From the NCBI RefSeq assembly GCF_002994635.1, contig NZ_PVNL01000094.1, positions 1-32,039 of the forward strand: DNA of 32,039 nucleotides, given 5' to 3'. Origin of the DNA: Enhygromyxa salina (GTDB lineage Bacteria > Myxococcota_A > Polyangia > Nannocystales > Nannocystaceae). The notes beneath the pieces were generated by a model. It made no database searches and was not told the origin of the DNA. It was given only the letters and a program-made list of their open reading frames with translations. Below are positions 23,073 to 31,921 of the stretch, piece after piece. Both the position numbers and the translations under genes were made by a program. Every line of letters begins with the position of its first letter. The first letter of the stretch is position 1.

Positions 23073-24452
23073 TCACTCGCCGACGCTGACGTAGTAGTGC
23101 AGCCGACCGTTGTACTCCGAGGCCTGCTCTTGGCTATGGACGACCGCCTGCGGGAGCGCGGCCGTGAGGCGAGCGCAGACCTCGGTCGAGATGAAGTTGT
23201 CCGACAGGTCCAGGCTCTCGAGGTGCTCGAACTTGGCGGCGGACGCCAAGATCAGCTCGGCGCCCGCGTCGGTCATCGTGCCCAGCGAGAGGTCCACGTG
23301 CTTCAGCTGAGCCAGCAGCGGGCTCTTGGCCAGCTCGCGCGCGATGTCGTCCTGGAACTCGGCGTTGCACAGGCCCAGGTGCTCGAGCTTCGGCACCCCC
23401 TTGCCCGTGAACAGCGGCTGCAGATCCGCGATCGACCCGCCCGCGCCGTAGTCCGAGCTGCCGAAGAACACGACCAATTTGGTCGCGTTGGGCAGCTTGC
23501 ACTTGCCGACGGCGCGGACCGTGGTTTGCGGCAACCCGCCGGTCTCGAGGGTCACCGACTCCAGCAGATCATGGTGCAGCTGCGACAACTCGATCTCGCC
23601 GCCGCGCACATACAGCGAGCGCAGGCGCGGGACCACGGGCAGCACCTTGGTCACGTCGCCGACCGAGGTCGAGGAGATGTCCCAGTAGCCCTCGGTGTCG
23701 GCGATCGAGAGCTTGGTCAGGGCCTCGAGCTTGCCGGCCTTGGTGATCGCGTGGACGTTCTTGTCCATGACCCCACGCCAGTCCGCATCGTCGTAGGTGG
23801 TGCCGATCGCCAAGTCAGTCAAGAACATCGCGGCGGGCAACTTGACCAGCGCGCGCAGGATCGTGTCGGGCGAGGCCCCGCTCCAGTCCTCGTCGCTGTT
23901 GCCGACGCTCGCGCTCACGATGTAGCCGCGCGACCACTTGATCGTGGCGACCTGTTCGATGCCCTCGTGGTCGAGGTGTTTGGCGAGCCCGCCGAGCCAA
24001 GATTTCTCGTGCTCGGCCACAATCTCGGCGATCCGCGCCTCGAGCTTTTTCTTGGTCGCCCCCTTCGCCTGCGCCCGCTGCAGCTCGAGCGAGATCAACT
24101 CCCCACGAACATCGTGCTGCTCCTGCAACCAGTCACCGTAGACCTGCCACGCCTCGTCGTTGCTCGGGTCGTCGAAGATTCCAGCCTCGAGCGCCGGATT
24201 GCGAGCGCCCTCCGCCTCCGCCCGCTTCGCCACCGCCGCCGTATCCACCGCGACCTCCGCGTACCCCTTCTTGATCTTGCTCTCGAGCTTCTTCGTGCCC
24301 TCCGACTCCGCCTTCTCAGCCGACGCACAAGTCTTGGTCTGCGTCTGCCCATCCGTCCCCACCTTCCCATAGCGCACCGTATAGGCGTCACCCTCGATGT
24401 CGAGCTCCCAAAATTTATGTGACTTGGCGTCCTTGTACTCGAGCCTACGCAT
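23073..24452 (-). CDS. WGR domain + repeat-companion domain + leucine-rich repeats
   Basis: 459 residues. Residues ~1-75 form a WGR domain of the MolR type (FWELDIEGDAYTVRYGKVG, TKTCASAEKAESEG, KKGYAEV). Residues ~83-130 match the TIGR02996 repeat-companion domain (GIFDDPSNDEAWQVYGDWL, VRGELISLELQRA) seen in large paralogous sets in myxobacteria and related groups. The rest contains irregular leucine-rich repeats (LEHLGLCNAEF, LKHVDLSLGTM, LESLDLSDNFIS). WGR domains bind nucleic acids and LRRs bind proteins, so an adaptor role is possible; no enzymatic motif is seen. Its start has a purine-rich AGGGGGG just before the ATG. It lies immediately upstream of hutU on the same strand. A second WGR gene begins this window. 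Confidence 0.85.
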   Translation of the reverse strand: MRRLEYKDAKSHKFWELDIEGDAYTVRYGKVGTDGQTQTKTCASAEKAESEGTKKLESKIKKGYAEVAVDTAAVAKRAEAEGARNPALEAGIFDDPSNDEAWQVYGDWLQEQHDVRGELISLELQRAQAKGATKKKLEARIAEIVAEHEKSWLGGLAKHLDHEGIEQVATIKWSRGYIVSASVGNSDEDWSGASPDTILRALVKLPAAMFLTDLAIGTTYDDADWRGVMDKNVHAITKAGKLEALTKLSIADTEGYWDISSTSVGDVTKVLPVVPRLRSLYVRGGEIELSQLHHDLLESVTLETGGLPQTTVRAVGKCKLPNATKLVVFFGSSDYGAGGSIADLQPLFTGKGVPKLEHLGLCNAEFQDDIARELAKSPLLAQLKHVDLSLGTMTDAGAELILASAAKFEHLESLDLSDNFISTEVCARLTAALPQAVVHSQEQASEYNGRLHYYVSVGE

Positions 24453-24506
24453 GCCCCCCTTTTACCGCATTCCTCCCCCCACTCGCCCCAAAAAGAACGC
24501 CCGTCT

Positions 24507-24538
24507 CCCCCGCAAACAACACGACCCCCGCAAACAAC
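24507..24538. repeat. Direct repeat in WGR/LRR promoter region
   Basis: CCCCCGCAAACAAC occurs twice, at 24507-24520 and 24525-24538 (18-bp period), in the 98-bp gap between the addA-like stop and the WGR/LRR start. It could be a pair of direct binding sites on one DNA face, or a small duplication. Confidence 0.5.
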
Positions 24539-24550
24539 CAACAGCAGTTC

Positions 24551-27500
24551 CTACCCCAGCCACATGGGCTTGCCGGCTGGCGCCAGCCACAGCCCGAAGC
24601 GACCCAGGTACTGGACCTCGCCGCGCGGCCGCCAGCGCGCCAGCGCCTCACGATAGAGCAGCAGCTGCGGCCCGTACTCCCACTGCAGCTCCTGCATCTG
24701 CGCACGCGAGCGGACCTTGCTGGTGACCTTGTAATCCAGCACGTTCCACAGCCCCTCGCGGTCGCGCCACAGCAGATCGATGCGGCCGCTGATCCAGTGA
24801 TCGCGGGTCGCCTCGCCGACCAGTGCGTTGATGTCGACCTCGTGAAACAGCTGGTCGCGCGCTCGGGCGTCGCGCAGCTCGTCGAGCAGCGGCTGGTCCT
24901 CGGCGAACAGCTCGATGCAGCGCACCAACCAGGTGGTGATCCGCCGCCGCTCGGTCGCGTCGCGCTCGGCGTGGGTCACCGCGACCAGATCCGTCAGGTC
25001 AGCGCTGCGCGGCGGCTCGCCCTCGAAGTCCCAGCGCTCCATCGCGCGGTGAAACAGATCCCCGAGCGCGCGGGGATCTTCGTCGTCGAGCAGCGCGGGG
25101 CGCCGGGCGGGGAGCGGCATGTCCCACTCGAGCTCGCTGACCGGCCACGGCGAGCGACCGGCGCTCGGCGTCCACAGCTGCATCGACGGGCCCGCTAGCC
25201 AGGTCGAGTCGGACTTTGGTTTCGCGGGCGTCGGTGCGGGTGCGGGCTCGGGTGGCGTCGGCTCGGGCGGCGTCGGCTCGGTGAAGAACGCCGCGAACCC
25301 GAGCTGATCAGGGTGGGTCTTGGGCGCTCGCCGTCGCTTGCGTGCCGCCGCCGGAAGCTCGGGCGCGACGGACTCGGGGGCGGGTGCAGGCTCGGGCGAG
25401 GGTCCGCGCTCGACCGCTGGTTCCGGCGCGGGGACGGTCTGCGGAGCGGCGACGGGCCCGCGCTCGAGCCCCGCGAGCAGCATCGCGTCATCGATCACCC
25501 GCAGGTGCGCGAGACTCCACGTGGCCGCGCGCGGCCGGATCACGCAGCTCCCCTTCGCCGCCGGCAGATCCAGCGCGGCCACCAACAGCTCGATCGGTCG
25601 CTTGCACAGGTACGCGGGCTTGGGTTCGCCGATCAGCGGCGCCATGTCGAACCGAAAGTCGAGCCCGAGCCACGGCTTGTCGTCGTAGTGCACGTGAGCC
25701 CGGGCGTCGGCCTCGCCCGAGAGCACCAGGCGATCGCGGGCGCGCGTCATCGCCACGTAGAGCAGCCGCTTGGCCTCGGCGGCCTCGAGCGGGGCAAGCA
25801 TATTTGTACAGGGCGCGTGAAGAGGATCGGGCGGGGCCGAGAACCCCTGGTGTGGCTGGCGGATCCGCGGCACGTTGATCCGCTCGTCACGCTCGCCGTC
25901 GATCGTCGGAACCGGGGCGCCGCTCCAGCTGGTCCGCGCGCCGATCTCGCGAAACTCCCCGATCCCAGCGAGCACGACGACCGGCCACTCCTTGCCCTTG
26001 GCGCCGTGCCAGGTCGTGATCGTGACGGCGTCGGCCTCGGGTGAGATTAGCCCCTCGGCGGCCGGCTCGGCGCCCGCGTCGAGCCACGTGCTCAGGCGCT
26101 GCAGATCCGGTCCGTCGTGCTCGAGCGTCCGCGCGTGCTCGACGAAGCGCCACGCGTTGGCCACCGCTCGCCGCCCGCGGGGGCCAGCGAGCCAGTGCGC
26201 CTCCAGCAGGAACCCGGCGATCGCGTCGGCGAGCAGATCCGCGGTCGCCCGCGCCCCCGCCTGGCGCATCAAGCCAAGGCTGCGCTCGCGACCGGCCTCC
26301 AGCGCACGCGCGTCGGCCTGCAGCTGGGCGAGCAAGCGTGACCGCGCCTGCGCGGCGGTCTCGCCTGGCTCGGTCGTGATCACGCCCGCCGCATCGAGAG
26401 CCGCGACCGCGCGCTCGGGGACCAGCCGACCGTGACGCAGGATCTCGCGGATCCGGCGGGGGAACCGACGCGGCCAGCTCGCGGTCTGGGCCGGCTCTGA
26501 CTCCGGCTCTGACTCTGGCTCGTGTTCGTCATCCCAGGGCTCCCAGACCTCGTCGAGATCCGCGAACTCCGGCAGGTCCGGGTCAGCCTCGCGGACCCGA
26601 CGATCCACGCCGGGCCAGCGCGCGAGCACGTACAAGCCGAGATCCGAGATCGCAAAGCAAGGCCCGCGCAAGACCGCGAGCGCGGCCATCTCGTCGTGCT
26701 CGTCGGCCCACAGGCGGACCAGGTTGATCAGATCCCGAACCTCCGGGAGCAGCAACAGTCCCCGACCACCCGCGAGATCCGCCGCGATTCCCCGACGCTC
26801 GAGGGCCGCGCGGTAGGCCTCCGCGAGGCCCCAGCGCGGCACCAAGATCGCCAGGTCGCGCGCGCGCAGCTGCACGGGCACCGCGGCGTCCGAGCCCGGC
26901 TGGGTCGCGCCGTCGATCAACCCGCGCAGGTGGGCGGCGACGCGCTCGGCCTCATCGACGAGCGTGGGGTGGTCCGAGGCGCGAGCGCGATCCCGGATCA
27001 ACAGATCCACGCCGAGCCCGGGCAGTCGATCGTGCTCACGCGTGACCACGATGTCCCCGTCCCAGTGGACCAGCGCGTGGTCCAGCACATCGCGCAGCCG
27101 CGCGAGCTCGAACGGGCGCCCGAGCTCCGTGATGTTGGCCCACGGCAGCACGCCCGCGAACAACGGCGGAAACAGCTGCATGAAGAAGCGCGCGAGCGTC
27201 GGCGAGCTGCGGCGGTTCTCGGCCAGCGCGACGATCTCCGCGGTCTCGCGCGGCTCGTCTGGATCTCGCAGGTCACTCGCCCCGCTGCGCAGCGCCATCG
27301 CCCGCTGAAACACCTGTGGATCGGCCCCGCGAAATCGATAGATCGACTGCTTGGGATCACCAACGAAGAACACCTTGGCCGGCCCCGCGTCGCCGCACAG
27401 CTCGGCCAGGCGATCGATGATCTGCGCCTGGGTCGGGTTGATGTCCTGATACTCGTCGACCAGCACGTGGCGGTAGCGACCGCGCAGGTGCACCTGCGCG

Positions 27501-28711
27501 CGCGGATCATCGAGCAGCGCCCAGGTCAGCAGCTCGAGGTCGTCGTAGCGCAGCACCGCCCGCTCGCGCAGGCTCACCGCCCAGTCCTCGCGGGCGAGGG
27601 CCGCGAGCGCGACCCAGCGAGCCAGATGATCGGCGTGAGCGCGGTCGAGCGACGCCTGCGGAGCCGGGAGCACGTCGCGCGAGCGCCGAGTCGAGAGCAC
27701 GCGATGGCTGTTGCGGACGTGCTGCAGGGCCGGGCCGAGCGGACCGAGCTCGGCGCTCGGTCGCATCGTCACCAGCTCGTGGACGTCCGTCGCGATCCGC
27801 TCGAGGTCGGGCTCGGGGACGTGGTGTCGCAGCAGCTGCGCGGTCAGATCCCGCAGCTGCGTCTGCTTGGGCGAGAGCCGGCCCTGCTGGCTCGCGAGCG
27901 CGATGGTCTGAACCAACAGCGCGAGCGGGGCCTGCATGTAGCGGATGTAGTCGCGCCACTGGCTGCGCACGAAGTGCTCACGCGCGGCTTGAATCGCCGC
28001 GCCGTCGCGCCAGTCGGCCTCGGCGACCTGCGCGGACGAGCCCGAGCTGCCAGCGCTCGGGCTCGGGCCCGGGCTCGGGTTGATCAGCGACCAGTCACGA
28101 TCGTCGACCATCGCCCGCAGCTCGCGACGAATGAACCCCAGCGGATGCGCGGCCAACAGCTGGACGCAGGCCTGATGCGCGCGGTGGCTCGCGTCGTCGA
28201 TCGCCCGATCCAGCCAGCCCGAGACGAACGCGTCGAGCTCGAGGGTCTGCTCGGCCGGCTCGAGCGGGCGCGCGTCAGGGGGCACGCCCGAGAGCTCGGG
28301 GAACTCGGCCAGCATCCGGGCGCACAGCGAGTGCAGCGTGCCGATCGGCGCCGGGGCCACGTGCTCGGCCAGGGCCAGCCGCTCATCGAGCGGGCGCAGA
28401 CCCACGATCTCCTGCAGCACCGGATCATCGGCGAGCAGCTCCGAGGCCGACGAGGTCAGCGCCCCGAACACGCGCGCGCGCATCTCGGCCGCCGCCGCGC
28501 GCGTGAAGGTCACCGCCACGACCTGATCAGGCCGCGCCCACGCGCCCGCGCCAGGCCCAGGCCCAGGCCCAGCAATGATCCGCAAGTAGCGACGGACCAG
28601 CCGCCAGGTCTTGCCCGTGCCCGCGCTGGCGACGAGCACGACGGACCGCGAGGGGTCGAAGATCGGACCAAACCGGGCCGCCGCGCGGCTCGGGCGAGGC
28701 GAGCGCGTCAC
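24551..28711 (-). CDS. addA: AddA-like helicase-nuclease (UvrD/RecB family)
   Basis: 1386-residue superfamily 1 helicase with a C-terminal nuclease. Walker A SAGTGKT has Lys34; then VTFTRAAAAEMRARV (motif Ia), LVDEYQDINPTQ (II), FVGDPKQSIYRFRGA (III), LAENRRS (IV), TTWHGAKGKEWPVVVL (V) and RLLYVAMTRARDRLVLSG (VI). The nuclease has LGDLFHRAME, SGRIDLLW, LDYK (Asp1326, Lys1328) and QLLLY, all needed for a RecB-type PD-(D/E)XK site. It would process double-strand breaks together with the AddB-like partner. GTG 28711 overlaps that partner's stop as GTGA; a longer frame upstream was rejected. Pro/Glu/Gly-rich linkers (e.g. around 25230-25450 and 26480-26525) make it longer than usual AddA. The symbol rests on layout and motifs. 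Confidence 0.88.
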   Translation of the reverse strand: MTRSPRPSRAAARFGPIFDPSRSVVLVASAGTGKTWRLVRRYLRIIAGPGPGPGAGAWARPDQVVAVTFTRAAAAEMRARVFGALTSSASELLADDPVLQEIVGLRPLDERLALAEHVAPAPIGTLHSLCARMLAEFPELSGVPPDARPLEPAEQTLELDAFVSGWLDRAIDDASHRAHQACVQLLAAHPLGFIRRELRAMVDDRDWSLINPSPGPSPSAGSSGSSAQVAEADWRDGAAIQAAREHFVRSQWRDYIRYMQAPLALLVQTIALASQQGRLSPKQTQLRDLTAQLLRHHVPEPDLERIATDVHELVTMRPSAELGPLGPALQHVRNSHRVLSTRRSRDVLPAPQASLDRAHADHLARWVALAALAREDWAVSLRERAVLRYDDLELLTWALLDDPRAQVHLRGRYRHVLVDEYQDINPTQAQIIDRLAELCGDAGPAKVFFVGDPKQSIYRFRGADPQVFQRAMALRSGASDLRDPDEPRETAEIVALAENRRSSPTLARFFMQLFPPLFAGVLPWANITELGRPFELARLRDVLDHALVHWDGDIVVTREHDRLPGLGVDLLIRDRARASDHPTLVDEAERVAAHLRGLIDGATQPGSDAAVPVQLRARDLAILVPRWGLAEAYRAALERRGIAADLAGGRGLLLLPEVRDLINLVRLWADEHDEMAALAVLRGPCFAISDLGLYVLARWPGVDRRVREADPDLPEFADLDEVWEPWDDEHEPESEPESEPAQTASWPRRFPRRIREILRHGRLVPERAVAALDAAGVITTEPGETAAQARSRLLAQLQADARALEAGRERSLGLMRQAGARATADLLADAIAGFLLEAHWLAGPRGRRAVANAWRFVEHARTLEHDGPDLQRLSTWLDAGAEPAAEGLISPEADAVTITTWHGAKGKEWPVVVLAGIGEFREIGARTSWSGAPVPTIDGERDERINVPRIRQPHQGFSAPPDPLHAPCTNMLAPLEAAEAKRLLYVAMTRARDRLVLSGEADARAHVHYDDKPWLGLDFRFDMAPLIGEPKPAYLCKRPIELLVAALDLPAAKGSCVIRPRAATWSLAHLRVIDDAMLLAGLERGPVAAPQTVPAPEPAVERGPSPEPAPAPESVAPELPAAARKRRRAPKTHPDQLGFAAFFTEPTPPEPTPPEPAPAPTPAKPKSDSTWLAGPSMQLWTPSAGRSPWPVSELEWDMPLPARRPALLDDEDPRALGDLFHRAMERWDFEGEPPRSADLTDLVAVTHAERDATERRRITTWLVRCIELFAEDQPLLDELRDARARDQLFHEVDINALVGEATRDHWISGRIDLLWRDREGLWNVLDYKVTSKVRSRAQMQELQWEYGPQLLLYREALARWRPRGEVQYLGRFGLWLAPAGKPMWLG

Positions 28712-31700
28712 TGCACGACCTCGCGAGCGCTGCGCGGATCTGGCAACGGTGAGAGCGCGGGCGGCAGACCCGTGCGCCGCAGCTCGGCGCTCGGCACCAC
28801 CCGGGCGAGCTCCTCGATCCGACTGCTGCGGCTGCCCGCGAAGCTTCGCTGGCCGGGCGCGCGCGCGACCACGGGAAACCGCCCCGCCTCGATCGCGGTC
28901 ACGAACGCCAGACAGAAGCTCGCCGCGGCCCCGAGGATCGTCCACACCTGACCGCTCGCGTCCAACCCCAGCGGCTGACCGGGCGCGAAGCCGCGGGCCT
29001 CCGGGGTGATCAGCTTGCCGCCGCGCGGCAGCGGTCGCTGCAAGTACTCGAGCCGCAGCGCGCCGACGGGGACCGGCTGCGGCAGGTGCAGCCGCTCGGG
29101 CGCGGCCGCCACGACCTGCTGGATCGCCAAAGCGTAGAGCGGCAGCTGCAAGTGGACGCCGGCGCGCAGCTGATCCGCGATCGCCGAGGCCCAGCGCGGG
29201 CGGCCGGTCTTGAAATCGACGACGTCGAGGCGGTTGCGATAGGGGTCGAACTCGACGCGATCGATCACGGCGACGAACGGGATCGTGCGGAGGCTGAGAT
29301 CGAGCTCGAAGCTCGACGCCCCCTCGGGCACCGGTGACCACTCCGCGGCCAGCAGGAACATCCCTGGCACCAGCTGCTCGGGCTCGGGCCGGCCGCGTCG
29401 GGTACCCGCTCGCCCCGTGCTGCGAGCTGCCTCGCCGCCCGGTCCGGCCCAGCCGGCCTGCAGGCGCTGCTGCCAGTGTTGCCACCACTCGCGCAGCTCG
29501 ACCGCCCAGCGCTCGCGCTCGCTGGCCCAGATCGCCTCGGCCTGACCGTGCTCCGCGCGCTTGCGGTAGCCCTGCGCGAGCGCGTCGAGGACCTCGGTCA
29601 GCAGCGGCTCCGACACGCTGGCCAGCTCGAGCCCGCCCTGGCCAGCCGCCAGCCGGGCCGCGTGAGCGGTCTCGAGCGCCCGGTGCACGACCTGTCCTTG
29701 CTCCGTCGCCAGCAGCGACGCCTGCGAGTCGGTGACCTGCTGGCGCTCGCGCAGCCCGATCACGCGCTCGACAAAGTACTGATAGGGCAGCTGGGCGTAG
29801 CGCTGCAGCGAGCTGGCCGAGTAGGGCACGCCGGGCTCCACGCGCACGCCCAAGACCCCCGTGTGCGGCCCGACGCCCGCGGCCTCGTGGCTGCGGATCG
29901 CCTCGACCCGGCGACGGAGCTCGCCCTCGCTGGCCCAGTCGACCAGCCTGTCTTCGATCGGTGCGCTCGGTTCGGAGCCGGCGGCAGGCAGCGCGATCAC
30001 GTCGACGCCGACCGACGCCGCCTCGCCTTCAGCCTGTCGCCCCGCGATCCACGGCCCGGGCGGTCGGCGGGCGCCCGCGCCATCACGGTGGCGCCAGCTG
30101 CCCACGACCGGACCCGCGGCGGCGCTCAACAGCTCGTCGAGCTGGCGCAGCTGAACCACGAAGCGGGCCCGATCCGCGACCAGACCGAGGCTCGACCGCA
30201 GCGAGTCGGAGATCAGATCGTGGTGCACGGGCGGCCGCGGGTGCGCGTCGAGGCCAGTCAAGAACAACCGCGGCGGGAGCTGACCCACCGCTGGCACGCT
30301 CGCGTAGGGCAGCACCCAGACCGGCGGGCCGCCGCCGCCGCCCTCGGCCCGGGTCTGCTCCCAGCTGCCCGCCGACGCGCTGGCCAGCGCGTGATCCAGG
30401 CTCGCGCCGAAGCTCGCCGGCGTCGACGGCAGCAGCGCCTGGGTGTCCGCCCGCGCGCACGCTTCGATCACCACCCGCGCCGCCGTCATCTCCGCCCCGG
30501 CCACGCCGTGCACCGCCGCGCGGCCGAGCAGATCCCAGTCGTCCAACAGCTCGCGCAATCCGGGCGCGCTCCAGTCCTGGGCCAGCGCGTCGAGCCGCTC
30601 GACAGCCGAGGCCAGCAGCCGATGCGCACCTCGTGCTCGAGCGCGGCGCTCGTCGAGCTGTGCGTCGTCCCAGCCCAGCCGGCGCCCGCGCTCGCGCAGC
30701 GCGTCCACGCTCGACTCCCCGGCCGCCCGCAGCCGCGCCTCCAGCCCGCCCAGCGAGAACGAGGACGCCCGCTGCAGCTCCCACGCGCGGTGCAGATCCC
30801 CCGGGTGAGGGCTGCGCGGGTAGTCGATCCCCAGCTGCGCCGCGCTCGAGGACCAGGTCCGCAGCGCAGATCCAAACAGCAGCGTCTCGAGATCATCGCG
30901 GCGGACCGCGCTCGGCGAACTCAGCACCCGCAGCAGCGCGCGCACTGTCCGTGCTGCCCCCGTGTTCGCGGCCCGGCGCTCGACGAACGCCCGGACCGGG
31001 ACATCGCGGTGGCGCAGCCGATCGACCCACCGCGGCACCGAGTCGCTCGGCGCCAACACCACGGCTGGCTGCTCGGGCGCCGCTCGCAGTGAGCGCGCCA
31101 CCGCTGCGATCTCGGCCTCGGGGCCGGCACACGCCAGGCGGAGATCCAGAGCCCGGCGCGCCGACAGCTCACCGCACCCAAACTCCGACCCCCAGCGCTC
31201 GAACCCCAGCCCGTCGAGCAGCCGGCCCTCCCACTGCGACGTCAGTGGCGTCACCAACCCGATCGCCACCGCCGCCGCGCGTCGGCGCAGGAACGACACC
31301 CGCCGCCGCCCAGCCACGACCAGCTCGGGGGCCTCTCCACGCCACCAGCCCGCCTGCTCCCGCGCCAGCTCCCGAAACCGCGCGAACGCCTGCAGCATCC
31401 CGGCGTCGCGGCCGTCCGGCCCGCCCTCGACCCGCTCGAGCACCGTGTCCAGCGACCGCCCGCCGAGACCCCGCTCGAGCTCGACGAACGCCCGCAGCGC
31501 CTCGCGCTGGTAGCTTGGCTGCTCGGCGATCGCCGCGTAGCGATCACTGGGATCGGCCAACAGCGCCTCGCGCACCGCCGCCAGCGCCACGACCGGGCTC
31601 AGCATCTCGCCCGCGAGCTCGAGCATCGCCGCGCTCAGCAGCCCCTCCAGATCGAGGATCCGGACCCCCACGGCGGCCCCGCGCTCGGCCAGCAAGCTCG

Positions 31701-31803
31701 ACAACCACCGCCCCGCGACCGCGCGCCGGACCAGCACCAACACCCGGCCGGGAGTGTGCTGCTCGCTCAGCGCCACCAAGCGCTCGACGAGGTCACCCTG
31801 CAT
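28708..31803 (-). CDS. addB: AddB-like PD-(D/E)XK nuclease subunit
   Basis: 1031 residues from ATG 31803 (MQGDLVERLVALSEQHTPG). The N-terminal two thirds is helicase-like but lacks a Walker A motif. The C-terminal nuclease shows SASSLQRYAQLPYQYFVERV, GQVVHRALE, then a long insert, IDRVEFDPYRN, VVDFKTG (Asp863, Lys865) and QLPLYALA. In typical AddB the YAxCP segment supplies one of four Fe-S cysteines; here it is YAQLP, and no C-terminal CxxC is present. The partner is the overlapping addA-like gene. Frames open further upstream run into the terminator and 5S rRNA, so the 31803 start is preferred; TATAGT lies 7 nt upstream of it. RecC-like or mycobacterial AdnA-like naming is possible, but order and fold favour AddB. 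Confidence 0.82.
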   Translation of the reverse strand: MQGDLVERLVALSEQHTPGRVLVLVRRAVAGRWLSSLLAERGAAVGVRILDLEGLLSAAMLELAGEMLSPVVALAAVREALLADPSDRYAAIAEQPSYQREALRAFVELERGLGGRSLDTVLERVEGGPDGRDAGMLQAFARFRELAREQAGWWRGEAPELVVAGRRRVSFLRRRAAAVAIGLVTPLTSQWEGRLLDGLGFERWGSEFGCGELSARRALDLRLACAGPEAEIAAVARSLRAAPEQPAVVLAPSDSVPRWVDRLRHRDVPVRAFVERRAANTGAARTVRALLRVLSSPSAVRRDDLETLLFGSALRTWSSSAAQLGIDYPRSPHPGDLHRAWELQRASSFSLGGLEARLRAAGESSVDALRERGRRLGWDDAQLDERRARARGAHRLLASAVERLDALAQDWSAPGLRELLDDWDLLGRAAVHGVAGAEMTAARVVIEACARADTQALLPSTPASFGASLDHALASASAGSWEQTRAEGGGGGPPVWVLPYASVPAVGQLPPRLFLTGLDAHPRPPVHHDLISDSLRSSLGLVADRARFVVQLRQLDELLSAAAGPVVGSWRHRDGAGARRPPGPWIAGRQAEGEAASVGVDVIALPAAGSEPSAPIEDRLVDWASEGELRRRVEAIRSHEAAGVGPHTGVLGVRVEPGVPYSASSLQRYAQLPYQYFVERVIGLRERQQVTDSQASLLATEQGQVVHRALETAHAARLAAGQGGLELASVSEPLLTEVLDALAQGYRKRAEHGQAEAIWASERERWAVELREWWQHWQQRLQAGWAGPGGEAARSTGRAGTRRGRPEPEQLVPGMFLLAAEWSPVPEGASSFELDLSLRTIPFVAVIDRVEFDPYRNRLDVVDFKTGRPRWASAIADQLRAGVHLQLPLYALAIQQVVAAAPERLHLPQPVPVGALRLEYLQRPLPRGGKLITPEARGFAPGQPLGLDASGQVWTILGAAASFCLAFVTAIEAGRFPVVARAPGQRSFAGSRSSRIEELARVVPSAELRRTGLPPALSPLPDPRSAREVVQ

Positions 31804-31810
31804 GCTCTGC

Positions 31811-31816
31811 ACTATA
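31811..31816 (-). promoter_or_regulatory. Candidate -10 element of the addB-addA operon
   Basis: TATAGT on the minus strand ends seven bases before the ATG at 31803 and would give a leaderless transcript. No convincing -35 was found 15-19 bases further upstream. The preceding rRNA terminator makes an own promoter necessary. Confidence 0.4.
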
Positions 31817-31879
31817 GGCGTGGCGCAGCCTTCTGCCCGCATCTCGGGCCCGCGCGCAGCAGACGTCAACCGGCGAAGA

Positions 31880-31917
31880 ACCAATAAAGAAGCCCCGGAC
31901 ACTTGCGTGTCCGGGGC
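31880..31917 (-). terminator. Intrinsic terminator of the rRNA operon
   Basis: On the minus strand, GCCCCGGACAC and GTGTCCGGGGC form a perfect 11-bp stem with a four-base loop, followed by TTCTTTATT. It lies about 5 bases after the 3' end of the 5S rRNA and is a classic Rho-independent terminator. Confidence 0.93.
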
Positions 31918-31921
31918 ATAG

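Noticed and set aside
21473..23089. Plus-strand open frame opposite hutU
   Set aside because: hutU is identified with certainty on the minus strand; this is its shadow.
28548..28575. CCAGGC repeats as a regulatory or mobile element
   Set aside because: They lie in frame within addA and encode a Gly-Pro run.
26522..28951. Long open frame (~800 codons) on the plus strand opposite addA
   Set aside because: It is antisense to a gene with complete helicase motifs. Its translation is Arg/Gln/Glu-rich without motifs, as expected from GC-rich codon bias.
28712..29488. N-terminal extension of the AddA-like protein
   Set aside because: It overlaps the nuclease-coding end of the AddB-like gene in another frame and is Arg/Ala-rich; the GTGA overlap at 28711 gives a normal start.
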